Numbered from the stretch's first letter, positions 36,070-44,319 are shown. The stretch: DNA of 51,770 nucleotides from Roseovarius marisflavi (GCF_900142625.1 NZ_FRBN01000025.1:1-51770); one strand, 5' to 3'. Notes: a model not told the origin generated them from the letters alone. Program-made: numbers and translations.

Positions 36070-37116
36070 ATGACCCCCCTGCCCCTCTCCGCCCAGACCC
36101 AGCTCACTGCGGCCGATCAGGACGCGCTGACCGATCTCTATGTCCGCGGCACGCCGGAGAACACACTCCGGGCCTATGAGCGGGATCTCGTTTACATTAC
36201 CGCCTGGCGGAAAACCGTCTTCGGCAGCAATCCGGAATGGCCTGAACACGAGAGCGTGGCGCTGCGCTTCATTCTCGATCACGCTCGGGATCTGGCGGCG
36301 CTGGATCCCTCGGAAAGCGCCAGAATGGCCGCAGAGGCGCTCATTGTGGCGGGGTTGCGCAAAAGCCTCGCCTGCCCTGCCCCGGCGACGCTGGACCGGC
36401 GCATCGCCTCCTGGCGTGCCTTCCACCGCATGAAAAACCTCCCCTCCCCTTTTGACGCCCCCATGGTGCGCCAGGCCCGCGCCAAGGCGAGACGGGCGGC
36501 AGCGCGTCCAAAAGCGGCAAAATCCGCAAAACCCATTGTTCGGGACATGCTGAAGCAGATGCTTGCCACTTGCGAACCGGGCCTGCGCGGTACGCGCGAC
36601 CGGGCAATCCTTTTGTTCGGCTGGGCCAGCGGCGGTCGACGTCGATCAGAAATCACCGGGCTCAGGCGCGAAGATATCGACCTGGAGGAGTTCGAGACCC
36701 GAAGCCTTGCCTGGATACGGTTAACAAAAACCAAGACCACGACCCGAGAGACAACCCCCAAGCTGGTTCTCAAGGGCGTATCGGCCCGAGCGTTGGTTGC
36801 CTGGATTGACGCAGCCGAGATCGAAGACGGCCCCCTCTTTCGTCCGATCAGCAAATCCGGGCGGCCCCTGAAGCGGGGCATCACAGGTGACGGAATCTAT
36901 CAGATCGTCAAGCGAAGGCTTGAGCTTGCAGGCCTGCCACGTGAACTGGCCAGTCCACACGGGCTCAGGTCGGGTTTTCTCACACAGGCCGCGCTTGATG
37001 GTGTACCTATTCAAGTTGCGATGCGCTTAAGCCTGCACGCCTCGCTCGCCCAGGCATCCGCCTATTATGCCGATGTCGATCTCGACCAGAATGAAGCAAC
37101 TGATTTGCTGGAATAG
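36070..37116 (+). CDS. Tyrosine site-specific recombinase
   Basis: A 348-residue recombinase from ATG 36070 with AAGG upstream; the longer frame (to 35971) lacks a good site. An N-terminal SAM-like core-binding domain (SARMAAEALIVAGLRKS) is followed by the catalytic domain: Arg near residue 190 in ASGGRRRSEI, Lys in TKTKTT, His297-x-x-Arg300 in SPHGLRSG, His323 in LSLHASL, and Tyr332/333 in ASAYYADVD. It may resolve plasmid multimers, as an XerC-like plasmid resolvase, since it lies beside parB; it could instead be an integrase of a captured element. Confidence 0.88.
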   Translation: MTPLPLSAQTQLTAADQDALTDLYVRGTPENTLRAYERDLVYITAWRKTVFGSNPEWPEHESVALRFILDHARDLAALDPSESARMAAEALIVAGLRKSLACPAPATLDRRIASWRAFHRMKNLPSPFDAPMVRQARAKARRAAARPKAAKSAKPIVRDMLKQMLATCEPGLRGTRDRAILLFGWASGGRRRSEITGLRREDIDLEEFETRSLAWIRLTKTKTTTRETTPKLVLKGVSARALVAWIDAAEIEDGPLFRPISKSGRPLKRGITGDGIYQIVKRRLELAGLPRELASPHGLRSGFLTQAALDGVPIQVAMRLSLHASLAQASAYYADVDLDQNEATDLLE

Positions 37117-37144
37117 AGACGAAGGGAGCCACATTCCAGAGGCC

Positions 37145-37168
37145 AAATGTTTCGCATGCGAAACATTT
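37145..37168. repeat. 24-bp palindrome, likely parS centromere site (copy 1)
   Basis: AAATGTTTCGCA followed immediately by its reverse complement: a perfect 24-bp inverted repeat. An identical copy lies at 38277-38300, between parB and parA. One copy near each end of parB and the extended palindromic form fit binding sites for the ParB-type protein. A degenerate half site (GTCGAAACA) follows at 37175. Confidence 0.8.
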
Positions 37169-37186
37169 TCGCCCGTCGAAACACTT

Positions 37187-38242
37187 TCACGTATCCGTAT
37201 TTTTTCTAAGCCAGGCCTCTAAACGGTCCCGAAAGACTGGATTAACTGCCGGGCCAGAAAGCTGCAACTTCCCACCCTTCTGGGAGAGAAAAATGCCAGG
37301 ACATACTTCTTCAGCCGGGTTAGAGACTGAATTTTCCGTATCAGGCGATGGCGCCAACGCCTCAGACACCGGGGGTGTCGACGGAGCACGGACGGATTCC
37401 GTCGAGTTCTCGACCGTATTGACGAAATCTGACAACAGTCTCTGTTCCGCCTCAAAACTATCCGGACAGGCGGATTTAAGGTGCTCTATCAGTTGCGCCC
37501 CTGCCCTCTCATTCGCCTCAAGAGCCTTGACAAGCGCCAATCCCAGGCGTTCGTTCAAAGCTTGAGGAAAGCAGATATTATCCCCCAAAACCCTATATAG
37601 ACTCAAAAAAGAGCCTATCTTGGAGCGTTTCGAGCGCGAGGCTGTGGCAAAGAGAGACTGCAACGCAAGCTTGGAGGAAGGAAACACCCCCGCTTCGACC
37701 GCTTTCGCCGCAATACGTGCCCGCTCGTAATAGGACAGGCCCAGCCGGATTTCGTTTTCCTCCACCATCGCCACATAGGCCTCTTCCGAGCTTTTGGGCT
37801 GGCGCAGGAAGGCAAGCACAGTGGCAAAGCGGTCGTCTCCGGTTTCATCATGCAAGCAGCGCAGCGCAGTCAGACGGCGCCAGCCGGAAATCAGACCATA
37901 TCGTCCCGCCCCCATGTCGACGACTTCAATCGGGTTGCGCTGTCCATTCCGGCGCAGGCTATCTATCAGTGCTGAAAAATCCGGTTCGTCAGCCGTACCC
38001 GGGTGGGCACGGTCACGCATCAGCCAGGCGGCATCAATCGTATCGAGGGCCAGCCGCACGACCAGCCGCCCCTCGTCGCGGGCACTGCTAAGCTCCCGGC
38101 TCACCTCTTCCAGCGCCGCGCTGACGGATGCGTCGCCGGCCACCCGGGCAATAGGCGCGGTTGATGAGGCGGGGGCAGAATGGGTTTCCGATGTCGTCAG
38201 GAAATCCTGAAGCGGACCGCTGAGGCGCTTACGCTTTGCCAT
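37187..38242 (-). CDS. parB: ParB-type plasmid partition protein
   Basis: A 351-residue DNA-binding protein from ATG 38242, with GGAGG upstream; the longer frame (to 38278) would run into the palindrome. The ParB/Spo0J N-terminal fold is clear: DFSALIDSLRRNGQRNPIEVVD, then GLISGWRRLTALRCL and VAMVEENEIRLGLSYYERA, followed by a helix-turn-helix region. It loads onto parS and acts with ParA in segregation. Likely co-transcribed with parA just upstream. Palindromes lie on both sides of the gene. Confidence 0.92.
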   Translation of the reverse strand: MAKRKRLSGPLQDFLTTSETHSAPASSTAPIARVAGDASVSAALEEVSRELSSARDEGRLVVRLALDTIDAAWLMRDRAHPGTADEPDFSALIDSLRRNGQRNPIEVVDMGAGRYGLISGWRRLTALRCLHDETGDDRFATVLAFLRQPKSSEEAYVAMVEENEIRLGLSYYERARIAAKAVEAGVFPSSKLALQSLFATASRSKRSKIGSFLSLYRVLGDNICFPQALNERLGLALVKALEANERAGAQLIEHLKSACPDSFEAEQRLLSDFVNTVENSTESVRAPSTPPVSEALAPSPDTENSVSNPAEEVCPGIFLSQKGGKLQLSGPAVNPVFRDRLEAWLRKNTDT

Positions 38243-38276
38243 AAAATACCTCCGTAAAAGAAAGGCGGACGAGCGC

Positions 38277-38300
38277 AAATGTTTCGCATGCGAAACATTT
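38277..38300. repeat. 24-bp palindrome, likely parS centromere site (copy 2)
   Basis: Identical to the copy at 37145-37168: AAATGTTTCGCA then its reverse complement. It lies in the parA-parB intergenic region, 34 bases before parB's ATG. This position lets ParB binding also influence parB expression. Confidence 0.82.
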
Positions 38301-38368
38301 TACCGGTGTCCATGTTGGGTTTGACGCACAAATCGGAGGGGTCGCGCTCACCACGCACGAGAGCATAT

Positions 38369-39766
38369 TCATTCGGCAACCTCCGATTTCTCTTGCGCCA
38401 GCTGATCGCGACGCCACACGCCAAACAGAAGTTTTTTAAAAGCCGCATAGGTCGCATCAAAGGTTTCGCGGCCACGAATATATGTCTCGCGATTGAAGTC
38501 GCGGTAATCGGCCTCATAGATGCCGCTCACTTGTTCCCCGGCCTGTCCAATCAGAGCAGTATAGTCCTGCCGCTGCGGGGCGAGGGCGCGGCCAAGGTAG
38601 GCCTGCATGAGCCCTGCCAGCTCTGCCTGCTGCCCGGCGTCATAACGGGTGACCAGCGCGCGCACGGCATCCCACTCGAAACGAACGCCATCACGGCCAA
38701 GCGCGCGGGCTGCCATGTTCTCACCATCCTCAATGGATTGAAATGTGGAATGGAGCATTTCGAAAAACCGCCCCGTCGAGTCGAATTCCAGAAAAGAGGC
38801 CCCGAGAGGCACCAGAAGGATATCCGCAGCCGCAAGTCCGTTGATTGTCAGATAGCCCAAAGCAGGGGGCGTATCGAGAAAGATCAGATCATAGTCCTGC
38901 AGGATGCCATCGGCCTCCAGACTTTCTGTCAGCGCGTCCCAAAGCTTCCAGCTGCGCGCCGCCATGCGCCAGACGGGAATCTGGAATTCAGACCAGTAGA
39001 GGTTCAGCTGCGCACCAATGAGATCGATATTGGGCCAGTGGGTCTTTTGAATGAGATCGCGGGAACCGATCTTCATGGCTTCGGCCAGTGTGTCATCAAG
39101 CGGTTGCGGGGCTTCGTTGCGCTGCATCCGCAGACGGTTTTCTTCTTGCAGGTGACGCCCGTAATGCCGGGCGAGGAGGGGAAAGACCGTGCCCCATTCA
39201 TCCTCGACCTTGCCGCCAAAGATCGATGTCATCGAGCCTTGGCTGTCGAGATCAATCACCAGAACGCGATACCCGTCCAGAGCGGCCGACATCGCCAGAT
39301 GTGCTGCTGTTGAGGTCTTGCCAACGCCGCCCTTGAAGTTGGCGACGGCCACGATCTTGGCCGGCAGGCCCTCGGGGCGCCACGGCTGATACTCCTTGGT
39401 CTTGGAGCCTTCCGCAGCAAAATGCGCCCGCAGACGCAATACCTCGTCGAGGGTAAACCATTTGGCCCCGCCGTCGGTTTCCGTCTGGCCCTGCGGCAGA
39501 TCCGGATTGGCCTTGAGCACGCGCCGAAAGTGCGCGGTTGCAATCGGGATGAGGTACCGCGTGATTTCCCAGGTCGAAAAAAGCCGCAACTTTCGTGTGC
39601 CGCTATCGTCAAGCCCACGAGATGCCAGATCGCGCCTTCCCCGAAAGCAGGCCTCGGAAATTTTGCCGAAATCAGCCGTCTGTTGGGGAGGGTCCAGATC
39701 GGCCATGGCGGCATCAGGAGAAATGTTGAAATAGGGGGGCAGGGGGGCATTGCCGTCGCGTGCCAT
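38369..39766 (-). CDS. parA: ParA-type plasmid partition ATPase
   Basis: A 465-residue Walker-type ATPase from ATG 39766 (GAGG upstream; earlier ATGs in frame are possible). An N-terminal helix-turn-helix region (residues 1-130, WFTLDEVLRLRAHF) precedes FKGGVGKTSTAAHLA, a deviant Walker A (Lys150), then VLVIDLDSQGSM and DLIFLDTPPALGYL. This is the long ParA type of RepA/RepABC alphaproteobacterial plasmids. It is divergent from repA, with the origin between them, as in roseobacter RepA plasmids. Confidence 0.92.
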   Translation of the reverse strand: MARDGNAPLPPYFNISPDAAMADLDPPQQTADFGKISEACFRGRRDLASRGLDDSGTRKLRLFSTWEITRYLIPIATAHFRRVLKANPDLPQGQTETDGGAKWFTLDEVLRLRAHFAAEGSKTKEYQPWRPEGLPAKIVAVANFKGGVGKTSTAAHLAMSAALDGYRVLVIDLDSQGSMTSIFGGKVEDEWGTVFPLLARHYGRHLQEENRLRMQRNEAPQPLDDTLAEAMKIGSRDLIQKTHWPNIDLIGAQLNLYWSEFQIPVWRMAARSWKLWDALTESLEADGILQDYDLIFLDTPPALGYLTINGLAAADILLVPLGASFLEFDSTGRFFEMLHSTFQSIEDGENMAARALGRDGVRFEWDAVRALVTRYDAGQQAELAGLMQAYLGRALAPQRQDYTALIGQAGEQVSGIYEADYRDFNRETYIRGRETFDATYAAFKKLLFGVWRRDQLAQEKSEVAE

Positions 39767-40180
39767 TTTGTGCCTCATGTGCTCTGTTTTGAGATATGTA
39801 CCACTAATATGCGCACATGGAAATGTTTTCATGCCTTTAAATGGGAAGCTACCGTTTCAGCAGGCATGATTCTCAGTAAATTCATAGGTTTGACCCATTT
39901 TTACCGTCTGTTTGACGGCGGGGTACAAAAAATTTCCAGTTAATTATCTGTTATTTAGTAGTTACGCCTAAATCCGGTCTTGGTAAGCCATTGATCTGAA
40001 ATTTGAATTTTACTTTCTTGTGGTCCCAGGCGATTCCGATCCCACGATAGGGTGACTCTGATCCCACGTTCAAACGATTCCGATCCCACGATACGGCGGT
40101 CCGGAATGCTGGACCTAAACTCTGGTCCTGCATATGGTGGTGATAATGAAACCCCGAAACAAATAGAGCAGGCGCGGGAC
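39767..40180. other. Likely plasmid replication origin between parA and repA
   Basis: This 414-bp gap between the divergent parA and repA starts is AT-rich (about 39850-40020). It contains three directly repeated iterons (40031-40093) just before repA and a hairpin CCGTC-TGTTT-GACGG near 39903-39917. RepA-type origins lie at repA with iterons upstream, so the initiator probably binds here. No consensus DnaA box was seen. Confidence 0.7.
40031..40093 (+). repeat. Three 22-bp-spaced iterons
   Basis: CGATTCCGATCCCACGATA occurs at 40031-40049 and 40075-40093; a variant TGACTCTGATCCCACGTTC lies between them (40053-40071). Start points 40031, 40053 and 40075 are exactly 22 bp apart, two turns of DNA. 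This regular phasing on one face is the pattern of iteron arrays bound by a plasmid initiator. Confidence 0.88.
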
Positions 40181-41191
40181 ATGGGCGGTTACGCTGTATC
40201 ACAGGGGCGAAAGCTGCTGCCCGAGCGCCACCCGACGGCGGATTTCTTCGTCTGTGACATCCTGGATGCCCTTCCCAAGGACGATCTGGCCTCGATGGAG
40301 CATCCGCTTTTCGCGCTGTCGACCCGGGCGGATCTGCGGGTCCTTACCTATGCCCATAATGACGTGACGGTGACGGTCACGCCGTCGGTGCGGGGGCGGG
40401 CCACGCTTTTTGACAAGGACATCCTGATCTATTGCATCAGCCAGCTGATGGCGGCGCTCAACGCCGGCCGCCCGATCAGCCGCACCCTGCATTTGCGGGC
40501 TCATGATCTGTTGGTTGCCACCAACCGGGAAACCTCGGGCGATGGCTATCGTCGTCTGGTTGAGGCGTTCGAGCGGCTGGCAGGCACGCGCATCACCACC
40601 AATATCACCACAGCCGATATCGAGGAGACGACCGGTTTTGGCCTGATCGAGGCCTGGCAGATTCAGCGCCGCACCCGGGGCGGGCGCATGATCTCGGTGC
40701 GGGTCACTCTGGCGGACTGGCTCTTTCGGGCGGTGATGGCAAAATCTGTGCTGACACTCAGCCGCGACTATTTCCGTCTGCGCAAACCGCTGGAGCGGCG
40801 CATCTACGAGTTGGCGCGCAAGCATTGCGGTCATCAGCCAGAGTGGCGCGTCTCGCTGCCGGTCTTGGCGCACAAGTCGGGTTCGGCCTCGCCGCTGCGG
40901 GTGTTCCGCCGCATGATCCGTGACATGATAGCGGCCAACCATCTGCCCGATTACGAACTGGCAGAGGAAGCGGGGGACATGATCCATGTACGCCCGCGCC
41001 GAGTGGTGTTGAGCCCCGGCGAGGCACCGCACCTGAGCCCCGAGGCGCTTGCGGAGGCGCGCCGCCTGGCGCCGGGCCTGGATGCCTATGCGCTCGAGGC
41101 CGATTGGCGCGGCTGGTGGGTCGCCACCGGGCGCCCCCGCCTGCGCAGCCCCGACGCGGCCTTTCTGGGCTGGGTGCGCAAACGGGTCTGA
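40181..41191 (+). CDS. repA: RepA-type plasmid replication initiator (RPA family)
   Basis: A 336-residue initiator. After a short start it reads RHPTADFFVCDILDALPKDD, SMEHPLFALST, LFDKDILIYCISQLMAALN, and then LERRIYELARKHCG and RKRV at the end: the RPA family of alphaproteobacterial plasmids. The frame is open to 40052, but that would overlap the iterons. ATG 40181 is chosen because high-GC codon use starts there; ATG 40106 is the alternative. Divergent from parA. It should bind the iterons at 40031-40093. Confidence 0.92.
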   Translation: MGGYAVSQGRKLLPERHPTADFFVCDILDALPKDDLASMEHPLFALSTRADLRVLTYAHNDVTVTVTPSVRGRATLFDKDILIYCISQLMAALNAGRPISRTLHLRAHDLLVATNRETSGDGYRRLVEAFERLAGTRITTNITTADIEETTGFGLIEAWQIQRRTRGGRMISVRVTLADWLFRAVMAKSVLTLSRDYFRLRKPLERRIYELARKHCGHQPEWRVSLPVLAHKSGSASPLRVFRRMIRDMIAANHLPDYELAEEAGDMIHVRPRRVVLSPGEAPHLSPEALAEARRLAPGLDAYALEADWRGWWVATGRPRLRSPDAAFLGWVRKRV

Positions 41192-41451
41192 GGCGGGTGC
41201 GGCTGATCTGTCAATAAAACCGGGTGATTTCGGTTCTTTTAATGCTTTTGAGGCCTCAAAAGGGGCCATGTGTTGCGCGAAGGACTCGCACGAGCGGAAA
41301 ATTATCTGATCTCGGCGAAACTGTAACGGTTTAGTAACATAATTTTGCCCTAATCGTGCTTAGCTTTGGTCTCAAAGCAATATTATGTTTACAGGAGCGA
41401 GTTGAAAACATAACCTCAATCATAGGTTGTGAAATCAAAGGGGAGCATCAG
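41192..41451. other. Intergenic region after repA
   Basis: 260 bp with no supported gene. No clear terminator. The promoter for the small membrane protein probably lies in the AT-rich part near 41330-41395. Confidence 0.3.
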
Positions 41452-41661
41452 ATGATCGTTGGACTTATCCTTGTCGGAAGTGTCATTGGGGCCGTGTCTG
41501 CCCTGACGGTTCTGATCCTGGGACATTCGATCTGGACGGCTTTTCTGATCTATTCCGCCGTGGGCGCGCTGAGCGTGCTGGCGGGAGGCGCAATTCTGGC
41601 TCTGCGCGCAGGGTCACAAGACTGGATCACAGATGCCACGGCCCGACCGCAGGGCAGCTAA
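41452..41661 (+). CDS. Small two-span membrane protein
   Basis: A 69-residue protein from ATG 41452 with AGGGGAG seven bases upstream; the frame is open earlier but without such a site. It is two hydrophobic helices (IVGLILVGSVIGAVSALTV and TAFLIYSAVGALSVLAGGAI) with a polar tail (SQDWITDATARPQGS). Small membrane proteins like this are common in Rhodobacteraceae; no family function is known to me. It lies alone between repA and the second VPLPA gene. Confidence 0.68.
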   Translation: MIVGLILVGSVIGAVSALTVLILGHSIWTAFLIYSAVGALSVLAGGAILALRAGSQDWITDATARPQGS

Positions 41662-42010
41662 CAGGCATCCTCGCCCGTAAAACCGAATCATCCAAAATAA
41701 GATCCTGACACATCAGTCATGCCATGAGCGGGACCTATTGTTTCGTCTAACGCAACTGATTCAGGTTTGGCGTGTATTGATTTTGAATCTGCCCTCAATC
41801 TCCCCTCATGGTTGCGTTCGATTTGAAATACTTTGAAATACTTTGACTCACACAGAGATTAAGGCGAAAATGAGGCGTCGCTGTATAGTCAATTCAAGTT
41901 GACCATGAATACAGCAATCCGGAGTTAGCTCCGGTGATTTAATCTGCGTCTTGATAACAGGGCGTGGTAGATTAGGTGAATCGCGACGTGTAGGCGTCGA
42001 GGAGGTGAAA
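41662..42010. promoter_or_regulatory. 349-bp leader of the second VPLPA-CTERM gene
   Basis: No gene. It carries a tandem 10-bp repeat (41822-41841), an inverted repeat GTCAA-N6-TTGAC (41888-41903) and a hairpin CCGGAG-TTAG-CTCCGG (41919-41934) inside the likely untranslated leader. These look like regulatory sites for the VPLPA gene. Confidence 0.4.
41822..41841 (+). repeat. Tandem 10-bp direct repeat in VPLPA-gene leader
   Basis: TTTGAAATAC occurs twice in a row and is followed by the related TTTGACTCAC. A 10-bp period places copies on one face of DNA, which suits an activator or repressor site upstream of the VPLPA gene (ATG 42011). Confidence 0.45.
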
Positions 42011-42715
42011 ATGTTTAATATTTTAAAGGTTTCTGGTCGGATAACTTCGGCGGCGATTTTCGGGCTTGGCTTGATGTTTTCCGTGTCCGCAGCGCAGGCT
42101 GCGACACTAAGCTTTTCTCAGATCACGGCAAATGGCGGAACTGGGGGCGCGGCGCAGTTGGGTGTGACTTACACCGATGACACAGATGGTGCGTTGTTCG
42201 CCTTCAGCGTAATCGCGGGTGACAATGATGATCTTAACGTAGCAGAAATTTACTTTGACGACCGCACCCCGCTCTTTAAAGCGCCGATGACCGCGGCTAA
42301 TATCATTAGCCAAACTGGTACAGATTTCACAGCTGGGTCGGCTAATCCTAAAAGCCTTCCGGGTGGCAACGCCGTGAACTGGAATACGACAGCCGGGCTT
42401 CTCGCTGATTCTGCAGCAGGTAATACAGCTGGTATTCAGGTAGGTGACGAGTTGGTGTTGAAACTTTTTTACGATGGCACCTTTGCCTTTGCGGACCTGA
42501 GCGCAGCGCTTACCAGTGGACTTTTCCGCATGGGAATGCATGTGCGTTCTCATGACGGAGGTTACAGTGAGGGCTATGTGAACAACATTCCGGGCGGCGG
42601 CGTTAAACCACCATCACCACCACCCGTGCCACTGCCAGCGGGTCTGCCTCTGATCCTCACCGCACTTGGTAGTCTTGTGGCCGTGGGCCGTCGGAAGTCC
42701 CGAAAAGCGGCGTAA
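42011..42715 (+). CDS. VPLPA-CTERM sorted exoprotein
   Basis: A 234-residue exported protein from ATG 42011 with GGAGG upstream. A signal peptide (SAAIFGLGLMFSVSAAQA) comes first, then a beta-rich domain (LSFSQITANGGTGGAAQL, FAFSVIAGDNDDLNVAEIYF), a proline stretch (PPSPPPVPLPAGLPL) and the tail VPLPAGLPLILTALGSL ending RRKSRKAA. It should be processed by XrtD. A hairpin terminator follows. It is far from XrtD on the map but on the same replicon. The biological role of the domain is unknown. Confidence 0.9.
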   Translation: MFNILKVSGRITSAAIFGLGLMFSVSAAQAATLSFSQITANGGTGGAAQLGVTYTDDTDGALFAFSVIAGDNDDLNVAEIYFDDRTPLFKAPMTAANIISQTGTDFTAGSANPKSLPGGNAVNWNTTAGLLADSAAGNTAGIQVGDELVLKLFYDGTFAFADLSAALTSGLFRMGMHVRSHDGGYSEGYVNNIPGGGVKPPSPPPVPLPAGLPLILTALGSLVAVGRRKSRKAA

Positions 42716-42750
42716 ATCCGCCAAAAATGGCATGAAGATGCATTAGAATT

Positions 42751-42776
42751 AAGGCGCCTTTTCTTCAAGGCGCCTT
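42751..42776 (+). terminator. Terminator after the second VPLPA gene
   Basis: AAGGCGCCTT-TTCTTC-AAGGCGCCTT: two copies of a self-complementary 10-mer forming a stem of 10 bp with a 6-base loop, 36 bases after the stop, followed by GTTTCTGTCCTT. It separates this gene from the metallopeptidase gene. Confidence 0.7.
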
Positions 42777-42855
42777 GTTTCTGTCCTTAATTTCGACGTA
42801 ATCTGCCCGAAAAATGCGCCCCTAAGAGACGCAGTAAATCGAGCGGAGCACTGAG

Positions 42856-44202
42856 ATGGCAAAAGATAAAGACGACGTGATCCGGGGTCTCCCCACGGAT
42901 CGACTGGCGGATATTCTGCCAGGCGAATTTAATCCGGATGTCGCGATGGCCTTCTTCGCCGGTGGCGAAAAGGCAGTTGCCGAGAAATTCCCCGATATTG
43001 CTGCTGACCCGATCCCTGGGCTGGAAACTGCCGCGCTCCATGCTGAAACGGCTCTTTCGGCGCTCGGTTCGCCAGATATCCCCAGTCCACCAGAAGATGT
43101 TCCCGACACGGTGCCGGGACTGGAGACGGCAGGATTGCATTTGGAAACAGCTCGTTCGGTGCTTGATCACCTGAGCCTGGATTTGCCAGACGTTCTGCGT
43201 GGGCAGGTTGAAGAGCCCGTGAGCGCTTTCGGCGACGAACTATCAGGTGCCGGTGCGAAGCCAATCGACGCGGGCAATGGCAATGGCAAGGGCAAAGGCG
43301 GGGGTAAGACTAAGGATGAGCCCGTGACGACAACTGAGCCCGTGACGACAACCGAGCCCGTGACGACAACTGAGCCCGTGGCGACAACTGAGCCCGTGAC
43401 GACAACCGAGCCCGTGACGACAACTGAGCCCGTGGCGACAACTGAGCCCGTGACGACAACCGAGCCCGTGGCGACCACCGAGCCCGTGACGACTGAGATT
43501 AACCTGGGTTCAACCGATCCAAATACCTATGTCAGCGGGCTCGATACACCCGAAGGATTCAACATCGAGTTAACGTTCAGTGGTGCATGGACAGAGGATC
43601 TGAAACAGGGGCTCTACACCGCTGCGGAATATTTCAGCGACATTATCACCGGTGATCTGCCCAACTATAACGGAATCGATGACATCCAAATCTCGGCAAG
43701 CCTGACCAGTATCGATGGGACGGGCGGCTTTTGGGGTTGGGGCGGTACTTCGACTCTGCGCTCTGACAGCCTGCTGCCGAGTGAGGGTTACCTGAAGATC
43801 GACTCTGCCGATGTGGGAACTATGCAATCGTATGGGCTCTGGGAGGATGTCATCCTCCACGAGATGGCGCATGCGCTCGGCTTCGGCACGCTCTGGAGTT
43901 CGATGGGTCTGATCGATGATTACAATGGCGACCTGCGGTTCAATGGAGCCAATGCCATTGAGGCGTATAATACCGATTTCAGTGGGACAGCCCTTAATGA
44001 TCCTCTCTCGGATCTGGGCGTTCCGGTCGAAACCCATGGCGGGGCGGGCACTGCGGGCGTGCATTGGGACGACGACACCTTTGCCAATGAAATCATGACC
44101 GGCCAGTTGAACTGGAGCAACGAGATGTCAGACATGTCCATCGCCGCTCTGGATGACATGGGCTATGTGACGATCTACGACGACGCGTTCATCATTGCCT
44201 GA
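42856..44202 (+). CDS. Leishmanolysin-like (M8-type) zinc metallopeptidase, likely type I secreted
   Basis: A 448-residue protein with no N-terminal signal. Residues 45-105 contain an internal repeat (PGLETAALHAETALSALGSP then PGLETAGLHLETARSVLDHL). A Gly/Asn/Lys linker and about ten EPVTTT repeats (155-214) lead to the peptidase: His335-Glu-Met-Ala-His339-Ala-Leu-Gly-Phe is the zinc site and HWDDDTFANEIMTG holds the third ligand His403, with MSIAALDDMGY near the end. The C-terminus DDAFIIA resembles a type I export tail; no Gly-rich calcium repeats are seen. The type I transporter is encoded directly downstream, so secretion by it is likely. Confidence 0.85.
   Translation: MAKDKDDVIRGLPTDRLADILPGEFNPDVAMAFFAGGEKAVAEKFPDIAADPIPGLETAALHAETALSALGSPDIPSPPEDVPDTVPGLETAGLHLETARSVLDHLSLDLPDVLRGQVEEPVSAFGDELSGAGAKPIDAGNGNGKGKGGGKTKDEPVTTTEPVTTTEPVTTTEPVATTEPVTTTEPVTTTEPVATTEPVTTTEPVATTEPVTTEINLGSTDPNTYVSGLDTPEGFNIELTFSGAWTEDLKQGLYTAAEYFSDIITGDLPNYNGIDDIQISASLTSIDGTGGFWGWGGTSTLRSDSLLPSEGYLKIDSADVGTMQSYGLWEDVILHEMAHALGFGTLWSSMGLIDDYNGDLRFNGANAIEAYNTDFSGTALNDPLSDLGVPVETHGGAGTAGVHWDDDTFANEIMTGQLNWSNEMSDMSIAALDDMGYVTIYDDAFIIA
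43318..43497 (+). repeat. 18-bp tandem repeat inside the metallopeptidase gene
   Basis: About ten in-frame copies of an 18-base unit encoding EPV(T/A)TT. The unit starts GAGCCCGTGACGACAACT and copies differ at a few bases. It makes a flexible Thr/Pro/Glu linker between the N-terminal region and the peptidase. Copy number can vary by slippage, so length polymorphism between strains is expected. Confidence 0.9.
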
Positions 44203-44225
44203 TCTTGCTGCGCATTCCAGGTTTC

Positions 44226-44247
44226 ACGGGCGGCCAAAGCCGCCCGT
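44226..44247 (+). terminator. Rho-independent terminator after the metallopeptidase gene
   Basis: ACGGGCGGC-CAAA-GCCGCCCGT is a perfect 9-bp stem with a 4-base loop followed by TTTCGTTTTA, 24 bases after the metallopeptidase stop. It separates this gene from the type I operon. Confidence 0.9.
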
Positions 44248-44257
44248 TTTCGTTTTA

Positions 44258-44319
44258 GCCCCGCGCCGTCCAGCCCCCCACCCAGATGAGTTTCCCAGGG
44301 CAGAACACCGTTCAGCCAT
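44258..44319 (-). pseudogene. Possible rhomboid C-terminal remnant
   Basis: On the minus strand the frame after a TGA reads WLNGVLPWETHLGG then GLDGAGLKRKR. WETHLGG is the exact His-containing motif seen in the intact rhomboid gene (AWETHLGGFLAG, 17363-18025). Only about 20 codons survive, without the Ser motif or a start. It may be the leftover of a second rhomboid gene; chance similarity cannot be excluded. Confidence 0.42.

Noticed and set aside
37173..37190. Third parS-like site (GTCGAAACA)
   Set aside because: Only a half site without symmetry.
40052..40180. Longer RepA N-terminus
   Set aside because: It would encode through the iterons, with AT-rich third positions unlike the rest of the gene.
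41919..41934. Riboswitch or structured RNA in the VPLPA leader
   Set aside because: Only one 6-bp hairpin; no conserved core of any known riboswitch class was recognised.
43167..43478. Antisense frame made of repeated VVVTGSVV blocks
   Set aside because: It is the shadow of the EPVTTT repeat inside the metallopeptidase gene.
43318..43497. CRISPR-like regular repeat
   Set aside because: Continuous 18-bp in-frame coding repeat without spacers.
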